Shown here one piece after another: positions 30,397 to 38,955 of a stretch of 64,000 nucleotides of DNA. A model generated the notes under the pieces. The model did no database searches and was not told where the DNA came from. It worked only from the letters and a program-made list of their open reading frames with translations. The translations under genes were made by a program, and so were the position numbers. Each line of letters starts with the position of its first letter. The stretch's first letter is position 1. This stretch comes from Rhizobium sp. Root482 (GTDB taxonomy: Bacteria; Pseudomonadota; Alphaproteobacteria; Rhizobiales; Rhizobiaceae), in contig NZ_LMFA01000021.1 of assembly GCF_001426565.1 (NCBI RefSeq), forward strand, positions 1 to 64,000, read 5' to 3'.

Positions 30397-30996
30397 TCAG
30401 GCTGACAGCTTGGCTGTGATCTTGGCGACATGGGCGCCCTGGTAGCGGGCCCCTTCCAGCTCGACTTCCGAGGGCTGGCGCGAGCCGTCGCCGCCGGTGA
30501 TGGTCGAGGCGCCATAGGGGGAGCCGCCGAGGATCTCGTCCATTCCCATCTGGCCCTGAAAGGCGTAGGGAAGACCGACGACGACCATTCCCTGGTGCAT
30601 CAGGGTCGGGATGAAGCCGAGGATGGTGGATTCCTGGCCGCCATGCTGCGTCGCCGACGAGGTGAAGACCGACCCGACCTTGCCGACCAGGGCACCCGTG
30701 GCCCAGAGCCCGCCGGTCTGATCGATGAAGTTGCGCATCTGCGAGGCGACGGTGCCGAAGCGGGTGCCGGCGCCGAAGATGATCGCGTCATAATCCGCAA
30801 GCTCGGCGGGCGTTGCAATGGGAGCCTTCTGGTCGAGCTTGAAATGCGAGGATTTCGCCACCTCTTCCGGCACCAGTTCAGGCACGCGCTTGACCGTTAC
30901 CTCGGCGCCCGCGGATTTTGCGCCTTCGGCAACCGCATAGGCCATGGTCTCGATATGTCCGTAGGCCGAATAGTAGAGCACCAGAATCTTCGCCAT
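30397..30996 (-). CDS. wrbA: NAD(P)H:quinone oxidoreductase WrbA
   Basis: A flavodoxin-fold FMN enzyme reducing quinones by two electrons, protecting against oxidative cycling. The 199-residue protein starts [19 protein letters not shown] (the FMN phosphate loop), then [25 protein letters not shown] and [16 protein letters not shown], all characteristic of WrbA. In-frame ATG codons upstream are less likely because this start matches the family. Converges with the + facing side of the stress promoter. Confidence 0.96.
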   Translation of the reverse strand: MAKILVLYYSAYGHIETMAYAVAEGAKSAGAEVTVKRVPELVPEEVAKSSHFKLDQKAPIATPAELADYDAIIFGAGTRFGTVASQMRNFIDQTGGLWATGALVGKVGSVFTSSATQHGGQESTILGFIPTLMHQGMVVVGLPYAFQGQMGMDEILGGSPYGASTITGGDGSRQPSEVELEGARYQGAHVAKITAKLSA

Positions 30997-31162
30997 CATC
31001 TTCTCCATCGTTCCGGCAATCCAGTCGATTGCCTCCATGAGGAGAATCTAGCAGTTTGCGCAGGCTCTGTCAGAGCTGATGCGGACGACAGACTGTTCGA
31101 GAATATTTGACGGCGAAATTTTCGGATGAACGATATCTTCTCCACCGACAGGATAAAACCCG

Positions 31163-31918
31163 ATGACCAGCGATAAAATCGTCACCGCCGCCATGCTTGC
31201 CATTGGCGACGAACTCCTGTCCGGCCGGACCAAGGACAAGAATATCGGCCATCTCGCCGATATGCTGACGTTGAAGGGCATCGACCTGAAGGAGGTGCGC
31301 ATCGTCGCCGACGACGAGGCGGCGATCGTTGCGGCGCTGAACGGACTGCGACCGCATTATACCCATGTCTTTACCTCCGGCGGCATAGGACCGACCCATG
31401 ACGACATCACCGCCGATGCGGTGTCGCGGGCCTTCGGGGTTGCCTGTATTCACGATCCGCAGGCCATGGCGCTGCTTGGCGCCATGTATGAACGCCGCGG
31501 CATGGAGTTTAGCGAGGCTCGCCAGCGCATGGCGCGCATGCCTGAAGGCGCGCGCCATATCCCGAACTCCGTCTCGACCGCGCCCGGGTTCAGCATCGGC
31601 AATGTGCATGTGATGGCCGGCGTGCCGCAGGTTTTCCAGGCGATGCTGGACGCGCTCCTGCCGCAGCTCGAAAGCGGCGTGGTGGTGAAATCGCGCACGG
31701 TTCGCTCACCGTTCGGGGAAGGCGATATCGGCAGCCCGCTCGGCGCGGTGCAGAAGGCCCATCCGCTGACGAATATCGGTTCCTATCCGAAATTCGACGG
31801 AAAATCCTTCTCGACCGACCTGGTCATCCGCGGACGCGACGAGGCGCTCATCGAGGCGGCGGAAGCGGATGTGCGGGCGATGATCGAGGCGATTGCCGCG
31901 ACAAAGGCGGGCGGGTGA
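31163..31918 (+). CDS. CinA N-terminal-like (MoCF/molybdopterin-binding fold) protein
   Basis: A 251-residue protein of the competence/damage-inducible CinA family lacking the C-terminal nicotinamide-nucleotide amidase domain. The MoaB/MogA-type core is clear: AIGDELLSGRTKDKN at the start and TSGGIGPTHDDITADAVSRAFG at about 72-93, then PNSVSTAPGF. Members of this shorter type are called ADP-ribose pyrophosphatase-like or molybdopterin-binding; the true substrate is not decided by sequence. Upstream 166 bases are shared with divergent wrbA. Confidence 0.9.
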   Translation: MTSDKIVTAAMLAIGDELLSGRTKDKNIGHLADMLTLKGIDLKEVRIVADDEAAIVAALNGLRPHYTHVFTSGGIGPTHDDITADAVSRAFGVACIHDPQAMALLGAMYERRGMEFSEARQRMARMPEGARHIPNSVSTAPGFSIGNVHVMAGVPQVFQAMLDALLPQLESGVVVKSRTVRSPFGEGDIGSPLGAVQKAHPLTNIGSYPKFDGKSFSTDLVIRGRDEALIEAAEADVRAMIEAIAATKAGG

Positions 31919-31923
31919 TCGGA

Positions 31924-32532
31924 TCACGGTGCCTTGGCGCCGGCGGCGATGGTGAATTTCTGGTCGATGCTTGCCGATTTGCCGCTGTTGACGTCGTTGA
32001 ACCGGAACCGCAGGATATAATCGCCGGCCGCCGCGCCGCTGACATCGGTCCTGAGCGTTGCGTAGATTTCCTGGTTGCGCAGGAAGCCGGTGAAGGTGAA
32101 ATCGCCAAATGCCTTCTGGCTGGCGAGCTGTTCGCCGGTGGCGCTCAAAATGTCGAGATCGACGGTGAAATGCGACTGGATCTTGCCGGCATCCTTGGCC
32201 GGTTTCCAGTTCAGACCGACGGGCTCGACATAGGAGACCAGTGTCTCCCCGGGCTTGAAGACCTGCCCCTGTTTCGGATCGTACATCGCATAGCCGGCCG
32301 GGTCCGTCTTGACGAAGACGGCCTTGCCGATGGCGAAGGGGAGGGTTTCGGAAAAATCGCCGATCGCGCCGCGCATGAGATCGTGGGCACCGGCGGCATT
32401 TCCGGCTGCAGCCAGCGCCTCGGCCTTGGCGGCCGCTTGCGCGAGGTTTCCGGCAAAAGCCGGCCCCGCCGACAGGAGCAGCATCACGGCGATGCCGGCC
32501 ATTCCAAGGCTTTTTCCATTGCGGCCACGCAT
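31924..32532 (-). CDS. Secreted protein of unknown function
   Basis: About 202 residues with a signal peptide (hydrophobic MAGIAVMLLLSAG, cleavage near AFAGN). The mature part begins with an Ala-rich helix and continues as a likely beta domain (VGLNWKPAKDAGKIQSHFTVDLDIL ... GDYILRFRFNDVNSGKSASIDQKFTI) resembling uncharacterised rhizobial periplasmic proteins. The ATG at 32532 is preferred because GGAGG lies six bases before it; the ATG at 32538 sits directly on that site. Converges with the CinA-like gene. Confidence 0.8.
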   Translation of the reverse strand: MRGRNGKSLGMAGIAVMLLLSAGPAFAGNLAQAAAKAEALAAAGNAAGAHDLMRGAIGDFSETLPFAIGKAVFVKTDPAGYAMYDPKQGQVFKPGETLVSYVEPVGLNWKPAKDAGKIQSHFTVDLDILSATGEQLASQKAFGDFTFTGFLRNQEIYATLRTDVSGAAAGDYILRFRFNDVNSGKSASIDQKFTIAAGAKAP

Positions 32533-32700
32533 CCTCATCCTCCCGAATGCCTTGATGCGGATGTTCTGGATTTGCCCGCGGCTGTCAAGCCAGACCCGCT
32601 TTGCCTGCAAAAGTTTCGTGCCATGCGGTGCAAAACCGGTGGTTTCGGCCGGGCGCTTGTGGCATAGGCGAGGCATGGAACAGAAGAAGACAGGCCTATC

Positions 32701-33948
32701 ATGAAGCACGCCGTCGATCAGGCCGCAGACGCGTTGCGCACCTTGTTTCCGGCGACGCCGCTGCAGCTCAACGAGCATCTGAGCGCCCGCTACGGTGCCC
32801 GAATCTATCTCAAGCGCGAGGATCTTTCGCCGGTCCGGTCCTACAAGATCCGCGGCGCGTTCAATTTCTTCCGCAAGGTCATAGCCTCCGGCGGAACGGG
32901 CAAGACCTTCGTCTGCGCCTCGGCCGGCAACCATGCCCAGGGCTTTGCCTTCGTCTGCCGCCATTTCGGCGTGCCGGGCGTCGTCTTCATGCCGGTGACG
33001 ACGCCGCAGCAGAAGATCGACAAGACGCAGATGTTCGGCGGCGAATTCATCACGATCAAGCTGATCGGCGATTTCTTCGACCAGTGCTACCAGGCGGCGC
33101 GCGACCATGTGGAACGCATCGGCGGCGTCATGGTGCCGCCCTTCGACCATGCCGACATCATCGAGGGACAGGCGACGGTGGCAGCGGAAATCACCGAGCA
33201 GCTGCCGGAAGGAATTTTGCCGGACCTGGTGATCCTGCCGGTCGGCGGCGGCGGGCTTTCGGCCGGCGTGACGGGCTATCTCAAGGACGAGATTCCGACC
33301 GGTGATTTCCTGTTCTGCGAGCCGGAGGGGGCGCCGAGCCTCAGGCGGAGCCTCGAAGCGGGTGCCGTGGTGACGCTCGAGCAGGTCGACAATTTCGTCG
33401 ATGGGGCTGCCGTCGGCCGGATCGGCGACCTGAATTTCGAAGCGCTCAGGCATTTTTCCCCGGAGCAGGTTTTGCTTTTGCCGGAGAATGCCGTCTGCGT
33501 GACGATCACCGAGATGCTGAATGTGGAAGGCGTGGTGCTGGAGCCGGCCGGCGCCCTGTCGATCACCGCGCTGGAGGTGGTCGGGCGCGAGTGGCTCGAG
33601 GGAAAGACGGTGGTTGCGATCGTCTCGGGCGGCAATTTCGATTTCGAGCGTCTTCCCGACGTCAAGGAACGGGCGATGCGGCATGCCGGCCTGAAGAAAT
33701 ATTTCATCCTGCGCATGGCGCAGCGTCCCGGCGCGCTCAAGGATTTTCTTGGCCTGCTCGGCGAGGAGGACGATATCGCCCGTTTCGAATATCTGAAGAA
33801 ATCGGCGCGCAATTTCGGCTCGATCCTGATCGGTATCGAAACCAGGAAGCCTGAGAATTTTTCGCGCCTGAAGGCGGCCTTCGACAAAGCCGGCCTGCGT
33901 TACCAGGACATCACGGACAATGAAATCCTCGCCAATCTGGTTATATAG
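32701..33948 (+). CDS. ilvA: Threonine ammonia-lyase
   Basis: PLP enzyme deaminating threonine to 2-oxobutyrate, the committed isoleucine step. The 415-residue protein has the PLP lysine in SYKIRGAFNF (about 55), the glycine-rich phosphate site PVGGGGLSAG (about 182) and a single C-terminal ACT-like regulatory domain (about 335-415, RMAQRPGALKDFLGLL). One ACT-like domain rather than two gives a length typical of Bacillus/alphaproteobacterial IlvA. Its upstream 168 bases are divergent with the secreted protein gene. Confidence 0.95.
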   Translation: MKHAVDQAADALRTLFPATPLQLNEHLSARYGARIYLKREDLSPVRSYKIRGAFNFFRKVIASGGTGKTFVCASAGNHAQGFAFVCRHFGVPGVVFMPVTTPQQKIDKTQMFGGEFITIKLIGDFFDQCYQAARDHVERIGGVMVPPFDHADIIEGQATVAAEITEQLPEGILPDLVILPVGGGGLSAGVTGYLKDEIPTGDFLFCEPEGAPSLRRSLEAGAVVTLEQVDNFVDGAAVGRIGDLNFEALRHFSPEQVLLLPENAVCVTITEMLNVEGVVLEPAGALSITALEVVGREWLEGKTVVAIVSGGNFDFERLPDVKERAMRHAGLKKYFILRMAQRPGALKDFLGLLGEEDDIARFEYLKKSARNFGSILIGIETRKPENFSRLKAAFDKAGLRYQDITDNEILANLVI

Positions 33949-34109
33949 GTCTGTTTGTTTCGTTAAATCAGGCTTTTAGTGGCCATTTTTAAAGTAAGTT
34001 ATCGGTCACCGAAAGGGTCGGTTGTGCTTCGTCGCAACTGCGGCGAAGTTTGGGCTCTCGCTTCAACTTAGTCTTTGACAGGCTTGCGGGCTGTGGTTAA
34101 GTCTTTCGC

Positions 34110-34427
34110 ATGGCTTCGTTTCTTTCAAAATTGTTTGGCTTCTCACGTGCCTCCGCGCCCGCCGAAACGACTGTTTCCGGTCGCACCGAGACCTATAAGG
34201 ACTGCCTGATCCGTCCGAACCCGATCCGGGAAGGTGCTCAGTTCCGGCTGGCTGGCTCGGTGGAGAAAGAGGTGGACGGTGCAATCCGGGTGCGAACCTT
34301 CATCCGTGCCGACCTGTTCGGTTCGGAAGAGGACGTCGTGGAGGCCACCCTGCGCAAGGCACGCCAGATCATCGACCAGCAGGGACCGGCGCTTTTCGCC
34401 GATGACGCGGCAACCCGCCAGGTTTAG
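34110..34427 (+). CDS. HlyU family protein
   Basis: A 105-residue HlyU-like protein; in Vibrio HlyU is a transcriptional activator, but the rhizobial branch is uncharacterised. Features: YKDCLIRPNPIREGAQFRLAGSVEKEV, VRTFIRADLFGSEEDVVEATLRKARQIIDQQG. No classical helix-turn-helix is obvious, so direct DNA binding is uncertain. Its 3' end faces the Lrp-type regulator, 11 bases apart. Confidence 0.85.
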   Translation: MASFLSKLFGFSRASAPAETTVSGRTETYKDCLIRPNPIREGAQFRLAGSVEKEVDGAIRVRTFIRADLFGSEEDVVEATLRKARQIIDQQGPALFADDAATRQV

Positions 34428-34438
34428 TCGCCGCCTAT

Positions 34439-34891
34439 TCAGACGCCGACATTCGGGCGGTCGATGACCTCGCGCAGCGAAAAGCTCGAATTGATCTTGA
34501 CGACATGCGGCAGCGCCGACAGCCAGTCGCGGTGGATGCGCTCGTAATCCTCCAGATCCTTGGCAGCAACGCGCAGGATATAATCATATTCGCCCGACAT
34601 GAGGTCGCAGGCCAGAACATTGGGGCAGAGCTTTACCGCCGCCTCGAATTCGGCGAGCGTCTTGGCGAACTGGCCCGACAGCGAAATATGGACAATGGCC
34701 ATGATCCGGTAGTCGAGCGCCTTGTGCGACAGGCGGGCGTGATACCCTCCGATAACGCCGGATTTTTCCAGAATATCGACCCGTCGCGAACAGGCCGAAG
34801 CCGACAGGCCGACTTTCTCGGCAAGCTGCGCATTGGCGATCCGGCCGTCCTGCTGGAGAATGCGCAGGATCGCAGCATCAATGGCATTCAT
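34439..34891 (-). CDS. Lrp/AsnC family regulator, probably of alanine dehydrogenase
   Basis: 150 residues: N-terminal winged helix (IDAAILRILQQDGRIANAQLAEKVGLSASACSRRV) and C-terminal RAM ligand-binding domain (LSGQFAKTLAEFEAAVKLCPNVLACDLMSGEYDYIL). ATG 34891 gives the classical MNAIDAAIL start. Divergent from ald across 164 bases, the arrangement of AldR/AldA-type activators that respond to alanine, so ald is the likely target. Confidence 0.92.
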   Translation of the reverse strand: MNAIDAAILRILQQDGRIANAQLAEKVGLSASACSRRVDILEKSGVIGGYHARLSHKALDYRIMAIVHISLSGQFAKTLAEFEAAVKLCPNVLACDLMSGEYDYILRVAAKDLEDYERIHRDWLSALPHVVKINSSFSLREVIDRPNVGV

Positions 34892-35055
34892 TGCCGGCAA
34901 TCGAATATCCTTCGAAAATGAGGAGATAAAACGCGGTATTCCGCCAAATATTAGCGTGATCTCCATTGATTTTGCAAGGACATGCGGCGGCATTTCTGTT
35001 TCGCTACGGGGGTAAACAGCAATGGCGAAAGCCCCAAAATGAGAGGAACGCGAAG

Positions 35056-36174
35056 ATGCGTGTCGGTTGCCCGAAGGAAATCAAAAACCATGAATACCGT
35101 GTCGGCCTGACGCCGGGAGCGGTGAGGGAGTATGTGGCGCACGGCCACGAGGTGATCATCGAAACCAAGGCGGGCGCGGGTATCGGCGCGGAGGACGATA
35201 CATATCGCGCGGCCGGCGCGAAAATCGTGGCGACAGCCAGGGACGTTTTCGAAAAATCCGACATGATCGTCAAGGTGAAGGAACCGCAGCCCTCCGAATG
35301 GGCGCAGCTTCGTGACGGACAAATTCTCTATACCTATCTTCATCTTGCCCCCGACCCGGAGCAGGCGAAGGGACTGCTCGCCTCCGGCGTGACGGCCGTC
35401 GCCTACGAGACGGTGACGGACGATCGGGGCGGCCTGCCGCTCCTGGCGCCGATGTCGGAAGTGGCCGGGCGCCTGGCGATCCAGGCCGGCGCGACGTCGC
35501 TGCAGAAGGCCAATGGCGGCCGCGGCATCCTGCTCGGCGGCGTGCCCGGCGTGCTGCCGGCCAAGGTGACCATCATCGGCGGCGGAGTCGTCGGGCTGCA
35601 TGCGGCGCGCATGGCAGCGGGGCTGGGTGCCGATGTCTGCATTCTCGACCGTTCCATTCCGCGCCTGCGCCAGTTGGACGACCTGTTCGCCGGCCGGGTC
35701 CATACCCGGTTCTCGACGATCGATGCGCTGGAAGAGGAGGTCTTCTCGGCGGATCTGGTCATCGGTGCGGTGCTGATCCCGGGTGCCGCGGCACCGAAGC
35801 TGGTGACGCGCGACATGCTCACCGGCATGAAGAAGGGCGCCGTCATCGTCGATGTCGCCATCGACCAGGGCGGCTGCTTCGAGACCTCGCATGCGACCAC
35901 CCATTCCGACCCGACCTATGAGGTCGAGGGCGTCGTTCACTATTGCGTCGCCAATATGCCGGGCGCCGTGCCGGTTACCTCCGCCCATGCGCTCAACAAT
36001 GCGACGCTCTATTACGGGCTGCAGCTTGCCGATCGCGGCCTTCAGGCGATCGCCGAGGACCGGCATCTGCGGGCCGGCCTCAATGTGCACCGGGGCCGCA
36101 TTACCAGCAAGCCGGTTGCCGATGCGCTGGGCTATGAAAACCATGCGCCGGAAGTGCTGCTGAAATCCGCTTGA
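35056..36174 (+). CDS. ald: Alanine dehydrogenase
   Basis: Interconverts L-alanine and pyruvate plus ammonia with NAD; in rhizobia involved in alanine catabolism and alanine export in nodules. The 372-residue subunit has MRVGCPKEIKNHEYRVGLTP, catalytic Lys in KVKEPQP, the nucleotide fold VTIIGGGVVGLHAARMA (about 170) and the HATTHSDPTYEVEGVVHYCVANMPGAVPVTSA signature. An AGAGGA site precedes ATG 35056. Probably regulated by the divergent Lrp-type protein. Confidence 0.97.
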   Translation: MRVGCPKEIKNHEYRVGLTPGAVREYVAHGHEVIIETKAGAGIGAEDDTYRAAGAKIVATARDVFEKSDMIVKVKEPQPSEWAQLRDGQILYTYLHLAPDPEQAKGLLASGVTAVAYETVTDDRGGLPLLAPMSEVAGRLAIQAGATSLQKANGGRGILLGGVPGVLPAKVTIIGGGVVGLHAARMAAGLGADVCILDRSIPRLRQLDDLFAGRVHTRFSTIDALEEEVFSADLVIGAVLIPGAAAPKLVTRDMLTGMKKGAVIVDVAIDQGGCFETSHATTHSDPTYEVEGVVHYCVANMPGAVPVTSAHALNNATLYYGLQLADRGLQAIAEDRHLRAGLNVHRGRITSKPVADALGYENHAPEVLLKSA

Positions 36175-36199
36175 TCTCTACCACGCGATGCAGATTGAA

Positions 36200-36225
36200 C
36201 GGGGCCGGAATTTCCGGCCTCGTTT
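36200..36225 (+). terminator. Terminator after ald
   Basis: GGGCCGG/CCGGCCT stem with an AATTT-rich loop, then CGTTT on the + strand. It also overlaps the stop of the convergent DUF1203 gene. Confidence 0.65.
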
Positions 36226-36698
36226 CATGCGCGCTCGATTCGGCACTGATAACAATTGTTGCGCGCCGACCGGACATGGACATAGGCGATATCTGGGCGA
36301 CCCAGCAGGTCGCTGGCCCGGGTCTTCACCTCCTCGACCGGCGTCACCGCCCCGGTGCCATAAACGATGCGATCGTCGGGGCCGTAGCCGCGCAGCAGAT
36401 AGTCCTTGCTGGTCATCAGGATTGGCGGGAGGTCTCCGCGACTGTCGTAGGCCGGGCATTCCTCGGCGTGCAGGAAGATCGGGCCGGTCTCGGCATAGGG
36501 CTGCAGCGCCGGGAAGGGTCGGTAGGCAAGGATCAGATAGGGATCGCCGGCCTCGATATTGGCAAGGCAATGCCGGCACGGCATGCCGTCTCCATCCGAT
36601 ATATGCCGTTCCGGCGCCTGGTCGTAGGCATCCGGCCCTCGCCGGCGATAATGGTCCGCAAGGTCGCTCGGCATGGGCGTGTAGCGCAAGGTCATCAT
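36225..36698 (-). CDS. DUF1203 domain-containing protein
   Basis: A 157-residue DUF1203 protein of unknown function. Recognisable features are the CRHCL pair at about residues 41-44, DPYLILAYRPF, ETGPIFLHAEECPAY and the C-terminal DIAYVHVRSARNNCYQCRIER. The Cys/His residues could bind a metal, but this is an inference. GGAGGAGAC precedes the ATG. Convergent with ald. Confidence 0.85.
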   Translation of the reverse strand: MMTLRYTPMPSDLADHYRRRGPDAYDQAPERHISDGDGMPCRHCLANIEAGDPYLILAYRPFPALQPYAETGPIFLHAEECPAYDSRGDLPPILMTSKDYLLRGYGPDDRIVYGTGAVTPVEEVKTRASDLLGRPDIAYVHVRSARNNCYQCRIERA

Positions 36699-36772
36699 GT
36701 CTCCTCCGTTTCAGGGACGCAGGATTTGCCATGCGCGTGAAGAGAGCGACACCCGATTCTTGCCGTGGTTTT

Positions 36773-37336
36773 TCAGAGTTTTTTCGAAAGGGCCATGTAT
36801 TCCGCGTCGCTGAGCGGCTGGACGGTGGCATCATGGGTGGAGACGGGGGAGAAGCCGAAACGCTGGTAAAGCTGGAGTGCGCGCGGATGATCGAGCGTAT
36901 TGGTGGAAACGCGCACGATCTTCGGGCTGGTGTTCCAGGCGGCATAGAGCGCCTGCAGGAGAAACCACTTGCCGAGCCCGAGCCCCAGCGCATGTTCGAA
37001 CATGCCGAAATGCGACAGCTCGACGGTGTCCTCGTCCACCGCAAGGGTCTCGAAGAAGCCGGCGGGGGCACCGTTGACATAGAGTACCGTCACGCAATTG
37101 CGCTTGTCGTGCAGGATGGCAGCAAGCTCGGCGTCGCCCAGCCGCAGCCGATCGACCCAGTTCCAGCGTCGCCCCACCTGCAGATAAAGGAAACGATAGA
37201 AGGGCAAGGGGATGTCGGGCACCCCCATGATGGCGGTCTGGATATTCACCGGCACCGGCAGGCTCTGCTTCGGCGGAGCTGTCATTTCCAGTTCGGTGAC
37301 CCGGACGGGCAGGGACGCAGTGGTGTTTTCCGTCAT
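36773..37336 (-). CDS. GNAT family N-acetyltransferase
   Basis: A 187-residue GNAT protein: VLYVNGAPAGFFETLAVDEDTVELSHFGMFEHALGLGLGKWFLLQAL holds the beta4-alpha3 acetyl-CoA site (LGLGLGKW), and RVSTNTLDHPRALQLYQRFGF is the typical end. Substrate unknown. It starts four bases after the sseA stop, so it is the last gene of a cysK-alaX-sseA-GNAT run. Confidence 0.87.
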   Translation of the reverse strand: MTENTTASLPVRVTELEMTAPPKQSLPVPVNIQTAIMGVPDIPLPFYRFLYLQVGRRWNWVDRLRLGDAELAAILHDKRNCVTVLYVNGAPAGFFETLAVDEDTVELSHFGMFEHALGLGLGKWFLLQALYAAWNTSPKIVRVSTNTLDHPRALQLYQRFGFSPVSTHDATVQPLSDAEYMALSKKL

Positions 37337-37340
37337 CGCG

Positions 37341-38195
37341 TCAGACCTGCCCGGTGACGATGGCGGTATCCGGGCGGCCGCCCCATTCGGCCCAGGAGCC
37401 GTCATAAAGGCTGTTGTCGGTATGGCCGATCGATTGCAGCGCCAGCGTGATCACGGCCGCGGTGATGCCTGAGCCGCAACTGGTGACGACGGGCTTGTCG
37501 AGGTCGATGCCGGCCGCCTGGATGATGTCGCGCAATTCCGGCAGGGATTTCAGTTTTCCATCCGAGGACAGCAGGTTGAAAGGCAGGCTCCTGGCGCCCG
37601 GCATATGGCCGGAGCGCATGCCGGCCCGCGGCTCGGCCTGCTCGCCGGTGAAGCGTGCATTGGCGCGGGCGTCGGCGATCTGGCGCGCGCCGCTCGCGAC
37701 GATCTCGCTCATCTGCTCGAAGGAGGTGACGGCCTTCGGCTCGAATCGGGGTTCGAACCGGGCGCGCCGCGGCGTCGGGATTTCGGCGTTGACCGGCCGT
37801 CCCTCGGCTTTCCATCCATCCATGCCGCCATCCAGCACGAAGACCGATTTCGCGCCCATGGTGCGCAGCAGCCACCAGACGCGCGGCGCCGTCATCATGC
37901 CCGGCCCGTCATAGACGACGATCATATCGGTTTCGCTAACGCCGAGATCGCCAATGGTGGCGGCGAATGCCTCGGGCGAGGGGATGGTGTGGGGCAGGCC
38001 GCTCGAGAGATCGGCGATGGCATCCTGATCGTAGAAGACGGCGCCGGGAATATGCGCCGCGCTATATTCGGCGCGCGGATCGCGGCCCTGCGCCGGGAGA
38101 TACCAGGAGGCATCGAGGATGCGGATCGACGCATCGTTCAACCGGTCCTGCAGCCAATCAGCCGATACGACGAAGGGGCTTTTCTGGTCAGTCAT
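37341..38195 (-). CDS. sseA: 3-mercaptopyruvate sulfurtransferase
   Basis: Transfers sulfur from 3-mercaptopyruvate to a thiol acceptor or cyanide; two rhodanese domains. The 284-residue protein has the inactive N-terminal rhodanese domain (ILDASWYLP, HIPGAVFYD) and the catalytic one with the loop VVTSCGSGITAA (active Cys about 237), the CGSG(I/V)T form specific for mercaptopyruvate enzymes. ATG 38195 chosen over an in-frame start upstream that would run into alaX. Confidence 0.94.
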   Translation of the reverse strand: MTDQKSPFVVSADWLQDRLNDASIRILDASWYLPAQGRDPRAEYSAAHIPGAVFYDQDAIADLSSGLPHTIPSPEAFAATIGDLGVSETDMIVVYDGPGMMTAPRVWWLLRTMGAKSVFVLDGGMDGWKAEGRPVNAEIPTPRRARFEPRFEPKAVTSFEQMSEIVASGARQIADARANARFTGEQAEPRAGMRSGHMPGARSLPFNLLSSDGKLKSLPELRDIIQAAGIDLDKPVVTSCGSGITAAVITLALQSIGHTDNSLYDGSWAEWGGRPDTAIVTGQV

Positions 38196-38208
38196 GATAG
38201 GTCTCCAG

Positions 38209-38949
38209 TCAGAGGGCGGATGCCGTTTCCGGCGTGCCGAAGCGGATGCGAAACCGGCGGTTTTCCTTGCCCTTCTTTTCGATCTTGGCGATGTAGATCG
38301 CGCCGACCTCCTGGGTTTCAGACACATGCGTGCCGCCGCAGGGCTGGCTGTCGATGGCTGCCTCCTCGCCGATGCAAACAAGGCTGACGCGGCCAAGACC
38401 GACGGGCGGGCGGACATTCTTGGATTTGACGATATCGGGATTGGCCGCCAGTTCCGCGTCGGTGATCCATTGCAGATAGACGGGATGGTTTTCCGCCACC
38501 AGCTTCATCAGCGCGGCTGTCACCTCATCCTTGTCGATGGTCTCGCCCATGTCGAAATCGACCCGGCTTTCCTCCTCGCCGACCGCCGCACCGGTGATCG
38601 GGAACTGGCAGACCACAGAAAGCAGGTGGCAGGCCGTGTGCATGCGCATCAGCCTATAGCGGCGCGGCCAGTCGACATGCAGCACGAGCTTTTCGCCGAC
38701 CAGCGGGCTTTGCTCATCGGCTGCGGGAACATGGATGATGATGTCCTTGGTTTCGCCATGCCGGGTGGTGGTGATCTCTACCCGGCTGCCGTCGGCGCGC
38801 TCGAAAAACCCGCAATCGCCCGGCTGACCGCCGGAGGTCGCGTAGAAGCAGGTCTGGTCAAGCCGGATGCCGCCGTCCTGCCCGATCTCCGTAACGATTG
38901 CTTCCGTGGTCGAAAGGTAGAAATCGTCGCGAAACAGGGCATTGGTCAT
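38209..38949 (-). CDS. Alanyl-tRNA editing protein AlaX
   Basis: A free-standing trans-editing domain that clears Ser- or Gly-mischarged tRNA-Ala. The 246-residue AlaX-M type product has the HxxxH zinc motif in RMHTACHLLS (about 104-112) and the second pair in QPCGGTHVSETQE (about 205-215). It sits between cysK and sseA, 13 and 6 bases apart, suggesting one operon joining amino-acid sulfur metabolism and translation quality control. Confidence 0.93.
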   Translation of the reverse strand: MTNALFRDDFYLSTTEAIVTEIGQDGGIRLDQTCFYATSGGQPGDCGFFERADGSRVEITTTRHGETKDIIIHVPAADEQSPLVGEKLVLHVDWPRRYRLMRMHTACHLLSVVCQFPITGAAVGEEESRVDFDMGETIDKDEVTAALMKLVAENHPVYLQWITDAELAANPDIVKSKNVRPPVGLGRVSLVCIGEEAAIDSQPCGGTHVSETQEVGAIYIAKIEKKGKENRRFRIRFGTPETASAL

Positions 38950-38955
38950 GAATTC

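Noticed and set aside
32624-32668. 14-codon leader-peptide-like ORF upstream of ilvA
   Set aside because: Contains no run of Thr, Ile, Leu or Val codons and no attenuator hairpin with a T-run follows, so not an amino-acid attenuator.
31924-33684. 586-codon extension of the secreted protein gene across ilvA
   Set aside because: The real protein starts at 32532 with a signal peptide; the upstream part is the antisense of ilvA.
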